A stretch of DNA of 6,407 nucleotides from Stomatobaculum longum (GTDB lineage: Bacteria; Bacillota; Clostridia; Lachnospirales; Lachnospiraceae), in contig CAJPKN010000091.1 of NCBI GenBank assembly GCA_905370385.1, positions 1 through 6,407 of the forward strand, written 5' to 3'. The translations under genes were made by a program, and so were the position numbers. Shown here piece by piece: positions 1-6,300 of this stretch. The notes beneath the pieces were generated by a model that saw nothing but the letters and a program-made list of their open reading frames with translations, was not told where the DNA came from and made no database searches. Numbering within the stretch: position 1 is the first letter of the stretch; each line of letters begins with the position of its first letter.

Positions 1-66
1 CTTTGCCTCCTCGAGTATACGCTTTATTTCCTCTCGGTCCGTGAGTTCTCTGTCCGTGCGCCGCAT
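1..66 (-). CDS. Partial CDS: N-terminus of probable pyridoxamine 5'-phosphate oxidase-fold flavoprotein
   Basis: The first 22 codons of a gene that runs off the left edge. The visible protein starts MRRTDRELTDREEIKRILEE and ends with AK. This charged opening (M-R-R-x-D-R-E, then an acidic/basic helix) is familiar from small clostridial flavoproteins of the pyridoxamine-phosphate-oxidase fold, including NimA-like nitroimidazole-reductase relatives. That match is from memory, and the flavin-binding barrel is outside the window. The start is well supported: GGGAGG at 75-80 lies 8 nt upstream of the ATG, and a probable extended -10 promoter (92-100) precedes it. The gene is separated from the transporter upstream of it by a terminator, so it is probably transcribed on its own. 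The reading frame and start are solid; the family assignment is tentative. Confidence 0.6.
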   Translation of the reverse strand, partial: MRRTDRELTDREEIKRILEEAK

Positions 67-91
67 ATCCGTCACCTCCCTTAACTTATTC

Positions 92-100
92 AGTATAACA
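92..100 (-). promoter_or_regulatory. Probable extended -10 promoter for the partial flavoprotein gene
   Basis: Read on the minus strand, the sequence is TGTTATACT: a TGn extension followed by TATACT, which matches TATAAT at five of six positions. No good -35 hexamer is visible, which is usual for extended -10 promoters. A start about 7 nt downstream (near 85) would give a short leader that still contains the GGGAGG ribosome binding site at 75-80. The element sits just past the foot of the transporter's terminator stem, so termination and re-initiation are packed into about 45 nt. Confidence 0.45.
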
Positions 101-102
101 CA

Positions 103-135
103 AAATCCCGCCGCCTAAGAGAGGCGACGGGATTT
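103..135 (-). terminator. Intrinsic terminator after the transporter gene
   Basis: A 14-bp stem (arms 103-116 and 122-135) with a 5-nt loop starts 24 nt after the transporter stop codon. In minus-strand RNA the single non-Watson-Crick position is a G-U wobble; on the plus strand the same position would be an A-C mismatch. The stem therefore folds better in the direction of the annotated genes. On the minus strand it ends in TTTT followed by GTGTT, a short and imperfect U tract. Confidence 0.8.
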
Positions 136-159
136 CCGCAGTGTATCGATCTTTGCGTC

Positions 160-1515
160 TCAGGCAAAGAGTCCCTGAAACAGGATGAAGAGCACCAAAA
201 TCGGCAGACCGAATTGAAAATAGTATTTCAGCGCACGCGGGATTTTTAAGCCCTCGCCGGTGTTCGCTTCCGCGAGGTAGTTGTCAAATCCCCAGCCCCA
301 CTTGGTTGTGCAGAACAAAAGGAAAATCAGTGATCCGAGCGGCAGCAGCAAATTCGAGACAATGAAGTCCTCGCTGTCCAGCACATCCCGGTTTCCGAGG
401 ATATGCAGATTGCTCCAGACATTGTAGCCGAGCACACAGGGAATGCTGCCGAGCAGAACCACGCTGCAGCAAATCAGCGCCGCCTTCTTCCGGCTCCAGT
501 GAAACGCATCCATGAGGTTTGCCATCAGATTCTCAAACACCGCAATCACCGTCGAGAAGCTCGCAAAGGTCATGAAGAGGAAGAAGAGCGCGCCCCAGAG
601 CCGTCCGAGTCCCATGTGCAGAAAGACACGCGGCAGGGTGATGAAAATGAGCGAGGGGCCGGCATCCGGCTGTACGCCGTAACTGAAGCAGGCCGGGAAA
701 ATAATGAGGCCGCTTAAGAGTGCCACAAAGGTATCCAGGGTGCAAATCCAGGCAGCCTCTCCGGCAAGGCTCTTCTCTCTGCCCATATAGGAGCCGAAAA
801 TTTCCATGGCGCCGACACCGAGACTTAAGGTAAAGAAGGCCTGATTCATGGCCGCCGTGATAACCTTACCGAGTCCCTGTTCCATGGCTCTGCCAAGGTC
901 CGGGAGCAGATAAAACTTTGCGCCCTCCATGGCCCCGGGCAACACCAGGCTGTGCGCCGCCAGCAGAAGGATGAGCCCAAGGAGACCCGCCATCATGACC
1001 TTGGTGATGCGCTCCAGGCCCTTTTCAAGGCCGAAGGAGCAGATGATAAAGCCGAGGATGACCGTGAGCGCCATGTAGAAGCCCATCTCCCCCGGATTCC
1101 CGAGCATGGTCGTAAAGACCGAATCCACCGCCTCATGGCCGAGTCCTGCGAAATCACCGCGGAGGAACTTCACGAAGTAAGAAACCATCCACCCGGAAAC
1201 CGTCGTATAGTACATCATGAGCAGGGTGCATCCCAGCAGGCAGATCCAGCCGTGCAGGTGCCAAAAGCTGCCCTTCGGTTCCAAAGCCTTGTAAGCGCCG
1301 ACCGCGCTCTTCTTGCCCGCGCGTCCCACCGAAAACTCCATGGTGAGCACCGGTATGCCCATGATCACCAAAAAGAGCAGATAAAAGAGCACAAAGAGAC
1401 CGCCGCCGTTGGCCCCCGTCACATAGGGGAATTTCCACACATTTCCGATTCCGATGGCGCAGCCCGCGCTCACCAGAATGAATCCCAACCGGGACCCAAA
1501 ACTTTCTCGCTTCAT
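160..1515 (-). CDS. Sodium:neurotransmitter symporter (NSS/SNF) family transporter
   Basis: A predicted inner-membrane Na+-coupled symporter of 451 aa. Bacterial members of this family usually import amino acids or related amines; the substrate here cannot be read from sequence. The family signature is clear in TM1 (residues 18-39, GCAIGIGNVWKFPY then TGANGGG), including the GN pair that in LeuT contributes to the Na1 site. TM3 has the YY...SGW motif (102-109). TM6 has a glycine-rich unwound stretch (about 232-242), and TM8 has ASFST (318-322), which matches the LeuT Na2 region. Hydrophobic segments lie near 8-28, 38-58, 86-112, 147-165, 172-192, 222-244, 253-280, 303-330, 344-362, 384-403 and 432-450. 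This gives 11 helices, as in Tyt1-like bacterial members. An in-frame ATG 57 nt upstream (1570-1572) has no ribosome binding site. I chose 1515 because GGGAGAG lies 8 nt before it and TM1 then starts at the usual distance. Confidence 0.93.
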   Translation of the reverse strand: MKRESFGSRLGFILVSAGCAIGIGNVWKFPYVTGANGGGLFVLFYLLFLVIMGIPVLTMEFSVGRAGKKSAVGAYKALEPKGSFWHLHGWICLLGCTLLMMYYTTVSGWMVSYFVKFLRGDFAGLGHEAVDSVFTTMLGNPGEMGFYMALTVILGFIICSFGLEKGLERITKVMMAGLLGLILLLAAHSLVLPGAMEGAKFYLLPDLGRAMEQGLGKVITAAMNQAFFTLSLGVGAMEIFGSYMGREKSLAGEAAWICTLDTFVALLSGLIIFPACFSYGVQPDAGPSLIFITLPRVFLHMGLGRLWGALFFLFMTFASFSTVIAVFENLMANLMDAFHWSRKKAALICCSVVLLGSIPCVLGYNVWSNLHILGNRDVLDSEDFIVSNLLLPLGSLIFLLFCTTKWGWGFDNYLAEANTGEGLKIPRALKYYFQFGLPILVLFILFQGLFA

Positions 1516-1557
1516 GAATCCAACTCTCCCGTCTACCAAACAATATCCGAAAAACGG

Positions 1558-1586
1558 GTTATAGTTTAACACATAGAAGCGATAAA
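1558..1586 (-). promoter_or_regulatory. Weak candidate promoter for the NSS transporter
   Basis: On the minus strand TATAAC (1558-1563, five of six matches to the -10 consensus) lies 17 nt downstream of TTTATC (1581-1586, only three of six matches to -35). A transcript starting near 1551 would have a leader of about 36 nt and could use only the 1515 start codon, in line with the chosen translation start. The weak -35 makes this no more than a candidate. Confidence 0.3.
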
Positions 1587-1613
1587 GTCACCCCGTCCGC
1601 GCTTCGTCGGCAC

Positions 1614-2090
1614 TTACGATAAGCGCTTCCTATCCTCGCGTTGTTTCTTCTCCTCGATATAATTCCCGAGCACCCAGCGCATATAGTCCCCGCGCTTTCT
1701 CTGGATGCAGGCTGTGGCCAAGGTCAGCGGGCAGATGTAATACGGGCCCGTTCTCGTCTCGTATCGCAGAGACGGGAGCTTGTAATAAACGTTTTTCGGC
1801 TGATCCAGTATCATGTACCAGGTCCCGCCGAGCTGCCGCCGGTACACCTCCCCCACATAGATGCCGCAGAGATCCGCCAGGCGGTAATCATACCCATACG
1901 GCTCCTTGTCCTCGACCAGATCCATGCTCTTTTCATACTTGCCGAGCAGCCAGTGTTCGAGCACATCCAGACTTTCCGGCGTGTAGTCGAGCGTAAGTCC
2001 CCGTTCCTTTGCAAAGGCGCCGGTAAAGTAATCCAGTTTATCCGAAAGAAAGAAAATCCACTCATCAAAATCCGCTTGCGTATACGCCAT
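1614..2090 (-). CDS. Conserved-looking hypothetical protein, 158 aa
   Basis: A soluble, aromatic-rich protein with no signal peptide, no membrane segment and no cysteine cluster. The N-terminal half is acidic and helical (DFDEWIFFLSDKLDYFTG, then YTPESLDVLEHWLLGKYE). The middle holds LADLCGIYVGEVYRRQLGG and then TWYM. A motif of the type G-x-Y-x-G-E-x-x-R-R-x-L-G-G-x-W recalls small domains of unknown function such as the DUF3806/DUF6278 type, where it follows a helical segment. I cannot confirm membership. The C-terminus is a basic tail (EEKKQREDRKR). The ATG at 2090 is supported by AAAGGAG (2100-2106) 9 nt upstream. A terminator separates the gene from etfA, and a 98-nt gap separates it from the transporter, so shared transcription with the transporter is possible but unproven. 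Function unknown. Confidence 0.8.
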   Translation of the reverse strand: MAYTQADFDEWIFFLSDKLDYFTGAFAKERGLTLDYTPESLDVLEHWLLGKYEKSMDLVEDKEPYGYDYRLADLCGIYVGEVYRRQLGGTWYMILDQPKNVYYKLPSLRYETRTGPYYICPLTLATACIQRKRGDYMRWVLGNYIEEKKQREDRKRLS

Positions 2091-2127
2091 TTTCGCCCTC
2101 TCCTTTCATTTTCCCTCACATAGCAAG

Positions 2128-2164
2128 AAACGGCTCTCCGGACTGAACATCCGGAGAACCGTTT
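2128..2164 (-). terminator. Intrinsic terminator of the crt-hbd-bcd-etfBA block
   Basis: A 14-bp stem (arms 2128-2141 and 2151-2164) with a 9-nt loop starts 28 nt after the etfA stop. As in the other terminator, its one imperfect pair is a G-U wobble in minus-strand RNA but a mismatch in plus-strand RNA. On the minus strand the stem runs into TTTCTT, a modest U tract. On the plus strand a TTTTT follows, but no plus-strand gene exists to use it. Confidence 0.82.
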
Positions 2165-2192
2165 TTCCGTTGGGGTCTCTCTGAAACGCTGT

Positions 2193-3248
2193 TTACTGCT
2201 TCTTCGAAGCTAGGTAAGCGCTCAGCTGCTTCGTAAATGCCGGGACAATCTGATTCAGATCGCCCACAAGACCGATGTCTGCGACGTCAAAGATCGGCGC
2301 ATCCTCGTCCTTGTTGATTGCGATGATGAGATCGGAGTCCTCCATACCCGCAAGGTGCTGGATTGCACCGGAGATACCGATTGCAAAGTAAATCTGCGGG
2401 CGAACCGTCTTACCGGTCTGGCCGACCTGGAGCGCCTGCGGCTTCCAGCCTGCATCGACAACCGCACGGGAGCAGGAAACCTCTCCGCCGAGAACCTCTG
2501 CGAGCTCGTCGAGAATCTTGAAGTTCTCTGCGCTGCCCACACCGCGGCCGCCGGAGACCAGAATCTTCGCGTTCATGATGTCGACCGTATCGCCGATCTT
2601 CTTCACGACCTCGAGGATGTCCACATAGCGGTCGTTCGGCTTGAAGCCCGGGTTGAACTCGACAAGCTCAAACGCTCTGCCGTCTTCCTTGGCTCTCTTC
2701 TGCATAACACCGGGGCGAACCGTAGCCATCTGCGGACGGTTGTTCGGGCAAGCAATCGTCGCGATTGTGTTGCCGCCGAATGCCGGACGGGTCATGAGAA
2801 GCTGGTTGTGCTTCTGGGTGTCTTCCTTGCCTGCCGGAACGGTGAGCGGGAAGTTGCCGATCTCGAGCTGCGTGCAGTCTGCCGTAAGGCCGGTCTCAAC
2901 GCGCGCCGAGGTGCTCGGGCCGAGATCGCGGCCGATTGCGGTAGCACCGATCAGAACAATTTCCGGCTTGAACTTATTGATGACCTCGGAGAGTGCGTGC
3001 GTGTACGGCTCGGTTCTGTAGTCCTTGAGCTCCGGATCGTCGACCAGAATAACGCGGTCTGCGCCGTAAGCACCGAGCTTTTCCGCCTCACCCTTGACAC
3101 CGGAACCGATCAAAACCGCGGTCACTTCCGTGTTCAGCTTCTCTGCGAGGTTCTTGCCCTCACCGATCAGTTCGTATGCAATATTGCTGACTTTGCCGTC
3201 CACCTGCTCGGCAAAGATATATACGCCCTTGTACTCTTCTAAATTCAT
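2193..3248 (-). CDS. etfA: Electron-transfer flavoprotein, alpha subunit
   Basis: Large subunit (351 aa) of the ETF heterodimer that passes electrons to butyryl-CoA dehydrogenase; in anaerobes the complex typically bifurcates NADH electrons to crotonyl-CoA and ferredoxin. The N-terminal domain (about 1-190) contains [11 protein letters not shown] (101-111), TGLTADCT (119-126) and RPAFGGN (154-160). The C-terminal FAD domain carries VSGGRGVGS (231-239), [10 protein letters not shown] (259-268), the [10 protein letters not shown] loop (275-284), [12 protein letters not shown] (291-302) and [20 protein letters not shown] (311-330). These are the standard EtfA flavin-binding motifs. There is no N-terminal ferredoxin-like extension. 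I chose the ATG at 3248 because the AGAGGTG ribosome binding site (3255-3261) ends 6 nt upstream. The in-frame GTG at 3255-3257 lies inside that site and is unlikely to be the start. The gene begins 24 nt after etfB ends, so the two are almost certainly co-transcribed. Confidence 0.97.
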   Translation of the reverse strand: MNLEEYKGVYIFAEQVDGKVSNIAYELIGEGKNLAEKLNTEVTAVLIGSGVKGEAEKLGAYGADRVILVDDPELKDYRTEPYTHALSEVINKFKPEIVLIGATAIGRDLGPSTSARVETGLTADCTQLEIGNFPLTVPAGKEDTQKHNQLLMTRPAFGGNTIATIACPNNRPQMATVRPGVMQKRAKEDGRAFELVEFNPGFKPNDRYVDILEVVKKIGDTVDIMNAKILVSGGRGVGSAENFKILDELAEVLGGEVSCSRAVVDAGWKPQALQVGQTGKTVRPQIYFAIGISGAIQHLAGMEDSDLIIAINKDEDAPIFDVADIGLVGDLNQIVPAFTKQLSAYLASKKQ

Positions 3249-3272
3249 TGCCTTCACCTCTCTCCCGCTCTC

Positions 3273-4055
3273 TTAGACGATGTGTCTCTGAATCAGCTGA
3301 TCCATCAAGTACTCTACGGACTCGTGTGCGTCCAGGTTCACCTTGACGCCCTTGCCCTTCTTGACCTTATCGGATGCTCTCGCAATCTTGGTCGGAGAGC
3401 CCGCAAGACCCATGTCCTTATCCTGAAGGGTCGGCAGATCCGCTCTGCCCCAGGTCGTCACATCCTGATCGAACGCGTCAAAGAGACGGCCGACCGTCAT
3501 GTAACGCGGCGGGTTCAGCTCTGCGAGTGCCGTGCACAGGCAGGGGAGCTTCACCTTGAGCACATGGTATCTGTCCTCGAACTGGCGCTGTACGATTGCG
3601 TACTCGCCGTCGATCTTGAGGTCCTGCGTATAGGAGACAACCGGAAGACCCAGGTGCTCTGCGATCTGCGGTCCGACCTGTGCGGTATCACCGTCGATTG
3701 CCTGACGGCCGGTGATGATGAGATCGTACTCCAGGTTGCGGATTGCAGCCGCAATCGTGCTGGAGGTAGCCCAGGTATCTGCGCCGCCGAGCACGCGGTC
3801 GGTGACCAGAATCATCTTATCCGCGCCCATCGCATATGCTTCGCGCAGCATATCGGTCGCCTTCGGAAGGCCCATCGTGAGCACAGTGACCTCTGCGCCG
3901 AGCTCATCCTTTAAGCGAAGTGCAGCCTCAAGTCCGGCCTTGTCGTCCGGGTTCATGATAGCGAGCATGGCAGCTCTGTTCAGCGTTCCGTCCGGGTTAA
4001 ACGCAACGCCGCCCTTGGTATCCGGAACCTGCTTAATGCAAACGATAATTTTCAC
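3273..4055 (-). CDS. etfB: Electron-transfer flavoprotein, beta subunit
   Basis: Small subunit (260 aa, normal length) of ETF. It opens with MKIIVCIKQVPDT, the usual EtfB start, and carries TGRQAIDGDTAQVGPQIAE (115-133), the loop that binds the nucleotide part of the second cofactor. In canonical ETFs that cofactor is AMP; in bifurcating ETFs it is the bifurcating FAD. NPPRYM (181-186) and LAGSPTKI (217-224) are further conserved EtfB segments; the latter is in the region that contacts the partner dehydrogenase. Pairing with bcd and etfA suggests the bifurcating type, but sequence inspection alone does not prove it. The start codon is GTG, preceded by a perfect AGGAGG (4064-4069) at 8-nt spacing. 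The gene begins 19 nt after the bcd stop. Confidence 0.97.
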   Translation of the reverse strand: MKIIVCIKQVPDTKGGVAFNPDGTLNRAAMLAIMNPDDKAGLEAALRLKDELGAEVTVLTMGLPKATDMLREAYAMGADKMILVTDRVLGGADTWATSSTIAAAIRNLEYDLIITGRQAIDGDTAQVGPQIAEHLGLPVVSYTQDLKIDGEYAIVQRQFEDRYHVLKVKLPCLCTALAELNPPRYMTVGRLFDAFDQDVTTWGRADLPTLQDKDMGLAGSPTKIARASDKVKKGKGVKVNLDAHESVEYLMDQLIQRHIV

Positions 4056-4074
4056 GATCTGTCCCTCCTCTTGA

Positions 4075-5226
4075 TTACTTCAGTAAGCTTGCAGAGATTA
4101 CCATGCGCTGCACTTCCGAGGTGCCCTCGTAAATCTCCGTGATCTTCGCGTCGCGCATCATGCGCTCCACATCGTACTCTCTGATATAGCCGTAACCGCC
4201 GTGCAGCTGCACGCACTTGGTGGTGACAGACATTGCCGTGTTTGCCGCGAAGAGCTTTGCCTTTGCAGCCTCGACGCCGTAGCTGGTCTGGGTCTGCTTT
4301 GCGACTGCCGCCTTGTAAACAAGAAGCTGTGCCGCCTCGCAATCCGTCGCCATGTCAGCGAGCTGGAACTGCGTGTTCTGGAATGCCGCGATTGCTCTGC
4401 CGAACTGCTTTCTCTCCTTCACGTAAGCAACGGTTCTCTCGAGAGCGCCCTCTGCGAGACCCAGAGCCTGGGAAGCGATACCGATACGGCCGCCGTCCAG
4501 CGTGTGCATTGCCACATGGAAGCCCTTGCCCTTCTGGCCGAGCATCGCATCCTTCGGGATGCGGCAATCCTGGAAAATGAGCTCGTAGGTAGCGGAAGCG
4601 CGGATACCCATCTTCTTCTCCTTCACGCCGAAGGTGAAGCCCGGGGTTCCCTTCTCGACGATGAATGCCGAGATCTCCTTCATTCTCTTGCCGTGCTTCT
4701 CGACCGTGCCGGTCACCGCGATCACGACATAGACATCCGCATACTTACCGTTGGTGATGAAGCACTTGGAGCCGTTCAGGACCCACTCATCGCCGTCCAG
4801 TACCGCCTTGGTCTGCTGACCCTGTGCATCGGTACCCGCGCCCGGCTCCGTGAGGCCGAAAGCGCCGAGCTTCTTGCCGCTCGCAAGGTCCGGCAGATAC
4901 TTCTGCTTCTGCTCCTCGGTTCCGTAGGTCAGAATCGGGTCGATGCAGAGCGAGGTGTGAGCCGAGACAATGACGCCGGTGGTGCCGCAGACCTTCGAGA
5001 GCTCCTCGACGCACATTGCGTAGGTCAGAACGTCACAGCCCTGGCCGCCGTACTCCTTCGGAACCGGAATTCCGAGGAAGCCGTAGCGAGCCATCTTCTC
5101 AACGGTCTCAACGGGGAAACGCTCTTCCTCATCGATCTCCTGCGCAAGCGGCTTTACTTCATTCTCAGCGAACTCTCTGAAGAGCGAGCGCGCCATCTCG
5201 TGTTTCTTGTCCAGTGCGAAATCCAT
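4075..5226 (-). CDS. bcd: Butyryl-CoA dehydrogenase (short-chain acyl-CoA dehydrogenase)
   Basis: A cytoplasmic FAD enzyme of 383 aa that reduces crotonyl-CoA to butyryl-CoA using electrons from EtfAB. Domain order is typical: an N-terminal helical domain (1-118), a middle beta domain with the FAD/substrate motif GLTEPGAGTDA (124-134) and FITNGKYAD (156-164), and a C-terminal helical domain with DGGRIGIASQALG (244-256), ERKQFGRAI (271-279) and QLHGGYGY (340-347). The catalytic base is the Glu of IYEGTSE, residue 367, the same number as I recall for Megasphaera butyryl-CoA dehydrogenase; Glu at this place is the short-chain/butyryl pattern. An in-frame ATG five codons upstream (5239-5241) has no ribosome binding site. 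The chosen ATG has GGAGG (5235-5239) at 8-nt spacing, and MDFALDKKHE is a usual start. Direct neighbours etfB and etfA are its electron donors. Confidence 0.97.
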   Translation of the reverse strand: MDFALDKKHEMARSLFREFAENEVKPLAQEIDEEERFPVETVEKMARYGFLGIPVPKEYGGQGCDVLTYAMCVEELSKVCGTTGVIVSAHTSLCIDPILTYGTEEQKQKYLPDLASGKKLGAFGLTEPGAGTDAQGQQTKAVLDGDEWVLNGSKCFITNGKYADVYVVIAVTGTVEKHGKRMKEISAFIVEKGTPGFTFGVKEKKMGIRASATYELIFQDCRIPKDAMLGQKGKGFHVAMHTLDGGRIGIASQALGLAEGALERTVAYVKERKQFGRAIAAFQNTQFQLADMATDCEAAQLLVYKAAVAKQTQTSYGVEAAKAKLFAANTAMSVTTKCVQLHGGYGYIREYDVERMMRDAKITEIYEGTSEVQRMVISASLLK

Positions 5227-5239
5227 TGATCCTTCCTCC

Positions 5240-5257
5240 ATGTTAAATAATTAACGT
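5240..5257. promoter_or_regulatory. Rex-like operator upstream of bcd
   Basis: The palindrome GTTAA-ATAA-TTAAC (5242-5255) is perfect in its two 5-bp arms. Compared with the clostridial Rex consensus TTGTTAA-N4-TTAACAA, it matches 11 of 14 fixed positions in plus orientation, and only the outermost bases differ. Rex is an NADH/NAD+-sensing repressor known to control butyrate-pathway genes, including bcd-etf operons, in clostridia. The site touches the bcd ribosome binding site (5235-5239), leaving no room for a promoter downstream of it. It would have to overlap a -10 region or act as a roadblock. A plain AT-rich spacer is the alternative. Confidence 0.5.
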
Positions 5258-5312
5258 ATCGGGGTAAACCCAAACGGGAAAGGTTACCCTTGCCCGTAGG
5301 GGTTGCTCCGAT
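5258..5312 (-). other. Imperfect 55-nt hairpin in the hbd-bcd intergenic region
   Basis: In minus-strand RNA the inner part pairs ACGGG with CCCGU (5293-5297 and 5274-5278), then after a 1x1 mismatch AAGG with CCUU (5288-5291 and 5280-5283), closed by a GUAA tetraloop of the stable GNRA class. Further out, AACCC pairs with GGGUU (plus positions 5300-5304 and 5267-5271), and AUCGG pairs with CCGAU (5308-5312 and 5258-5262), with internal loops between. No U tract follows, so it does not look like an ordinary terminator. It could be a processing or stability element of the hbd-bcd mRNA, an attenuator, or a small dispersed palindromic repeat. Confidence 0.55.
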
Positions 5313-5329
5313 GTAATTACCGGAAACAC

Positions 5330-6169
5330 TTACTTCGAATAATCGTAGAAACCGATGCCGGTCTTTCTGCCGAGTCTGCCGCCGCGCACCATCTTGCGAA
5401 GCATCGGGTGCGGTCTGTACTTCGTATCGCCGGTCTCGCTCTGCAACACTTCCATGATTGCAAGCACAACATCGAGACCGATGAGGTCGCCGAGTGCCAG
5501 CGGTCCCATCGGGTGGTTCGCGCCGAGCTTCATTGCCTCATCCAGCTTCTCTGCCGGGACACCGTTGTCCGCGTAGACGCCGATTGCCTCGTTGATCATC
5601 GGGATCAGGATACGGTTCACGACAAAGCCCGCGAACTCCTGCATCGGGACAACCGTCTTGCCGATGTTCTCTGCGATTGCAGTGATGCGATCCACCGTTT
5701 CCTGCGGGGTGTTCAGACCGTAAATCACCTCAACCAGCTTCATAACCGGAGCAGGGTTGAAGAAATGCATGCCGGTCACCGGGCGATCGAGGCCCGCGCC
5801 GATTTCCGTGATGGAAAGCGAGGAGGTGTTGGTCGCAAACAGGCAATCCGGCTTGCAGATCTCGGAGAGCTCCTTAAAGGTCTGCTTCTTAATCTGCATA
5901 TTCTCGATTGCTGCCTCGATGACCAGGTCGCAATCCTTGCAGATTTCCTTGGTGCCGGTGTGAATGCGGCCGAGAATCTTGTCCATCTCTTCCTGCGTGA
6001 GCTTGCCCTTCGCAACGCGTCCCGCAAGACCCTTCTCGATTCTCTTCTTTCCGCCCTCTGCGAATGCATCTGTCAGATCGCAGAGGCAAACTTCGTATCC
6101 CTCTACCTGCGCAAACGCCTGCGCGATGCCGCCACCCATGGTGCCGGCGCCGATGACGCCTACCTTCAT
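5330..6169 (-). CDS. hbd: 3-hydroxybutyryl-CoA dehydrogenase
   Basis: A cytoplasmic dehydrogenase (279 aa, normal for clostridial Hbd) that interconverts acetoacetyl-CoA and 3-hydroxybutyryl-CoA in butyrate formation. The N-terminal Rossmann domain has [11 protein letters not shown] (7-17) and an acidic residue at the end of beta-2 (Asp31), which favours NAD(H). Catalytic residues by family comparison are Ser116 in TNTSS, His135 in [16 protein letters not shown] (133-148), Glu147, and Asn185 in GFVVNRIL (181-188). The C-terminal helical domain includes [18 protein letters not shown] (216-233) and ends [15 protein letters not shown] (265-279), the family terminus. An upstream in-frame start at 6208 would add 13 residues before the Rossmann strand and has no ribosome binding site. 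AGGAGG (6177-6182) lies 7 nt before the chosen ATG. The gene sits between crt and bcd in the same direction, with longer gaps (131 and 103 nt) than within bcd-etfB-etfA. Confidence 0.97.
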   Translation of the reverse strand: MKVGVIGAGTMGGGIAQAFAQVEGYEVCLCDLTDAFAEGGKKRIEKGLAGRVAKGKLTQEEMDKILGRIHTGTKEICKDCDLVIEAAIENMQIKKQTFKELSEICKPDCLFATNTSSLSITEIGAGLDRPVTGMHFFNPAPVMKLVEVIYGLNTPQETVDRITAIAENIGKTVVPMQEFAGFVVNRILIPMINEAIGVYADNGVPAEKLDEAMKLGANHPMGPLALGDLIGLDVVLAIMEVLQSETGDTKYRPHPMLRKMVRGGRLGRKTGIGFYDYSK

Positions 6170-6223
6170 GCTGTTCCCTCCTCTGTGCGTTTTGCCGATT
6201 ACGGCCAATCTCTCAACAATACT

Positions 6224-6229
6224 ACTATA
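6224..6229 (-). promoter_or_regulatory. Weak -10-like hexamer upstream of hbd
   Basis: TATAGT on the minus strand matches the -10 consensus at five of six positions and has a G at the extended -10 position but not the preceding T. No recognisable -35 lies 16-18 nt upstream. If used, transcription would begin near 6217 and give a leader of about 48 nt before hbd. Its place in a long crt-hbd gap makes an internal promoter plausible, but the evidence is thin. Confidence 0.25.
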
Positions 6230-6248
6230 ACGAATGCACTTTTTCCAG

Positions 6249-6290
6249 ATACGGCCGCAAATTTCTTATGTGAATTTCTGATAGCCGTAT
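6249..6290 (-). other. Stem-loop just downstream of crt
   Basis: A perfect 7-bp outer stem (ATACGGC at 6249-6255, GCCGTAT at 6284-6290) encloses a 5-bp AT stem (6259-6263 with 6273-6277), separated by a 3/6-nt internal loop. It begins 10 nt after the crt stop on the minus strand. The downstream minus-strand sequence is CTGGAAAAAG, with no U tract, so it is not a standard intrinsic terminator. It may protect or separate the crt and hbd message segments. Confidence 0.4.
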
Positions 6291-6300
6291 TTCAAGCGCC

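Noticed and set aside
1516..1572. 19-residue N-terminal extension of the NSS transporter starting at 1572
   Set aside because: It has no ribosome binding site, it overlaps the candidate promoter, and the 1515 start has a good Shine-Dalgarno sequence and gives normal family spacing to TM1.
1600..1625. Possible terminator after the 158-aa gene (GCGCTT and AAGCGC arms)
   Set aside because: Only six paired bases plus a bulged extension, a long loop, no U tract, and one arm lies within the last codons of the gene.
2355..3242. Long plus-strand open frame (295 codons) antisense to etfA, and similar long frames opposite bcd (4201-5229), hbd (5303-6364) and the transporter (952-1569)
   Set aside because: They mirror well-recognised minus-strand genes, translate to low-complexity Arg/Leu/Ala-rich sequence and have no recognisable motif. 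Long antisense frames are expected with this G+C-rich codon use.
5240..5245. TAACAT as a bcd -10 with TTTACC 17 nt upstream
   Set aside because: Each hexamer matches only four of six positions. Transcription would begin inside or after the GGAGG ribosome binding site, leaving no usable leader.
5313..5320. GTAATTAC 8-bp palindrome just downstream of hbd
   Set aside because: Short AT-rich palindromes are common by chance, and it does not extend or match a known operator.
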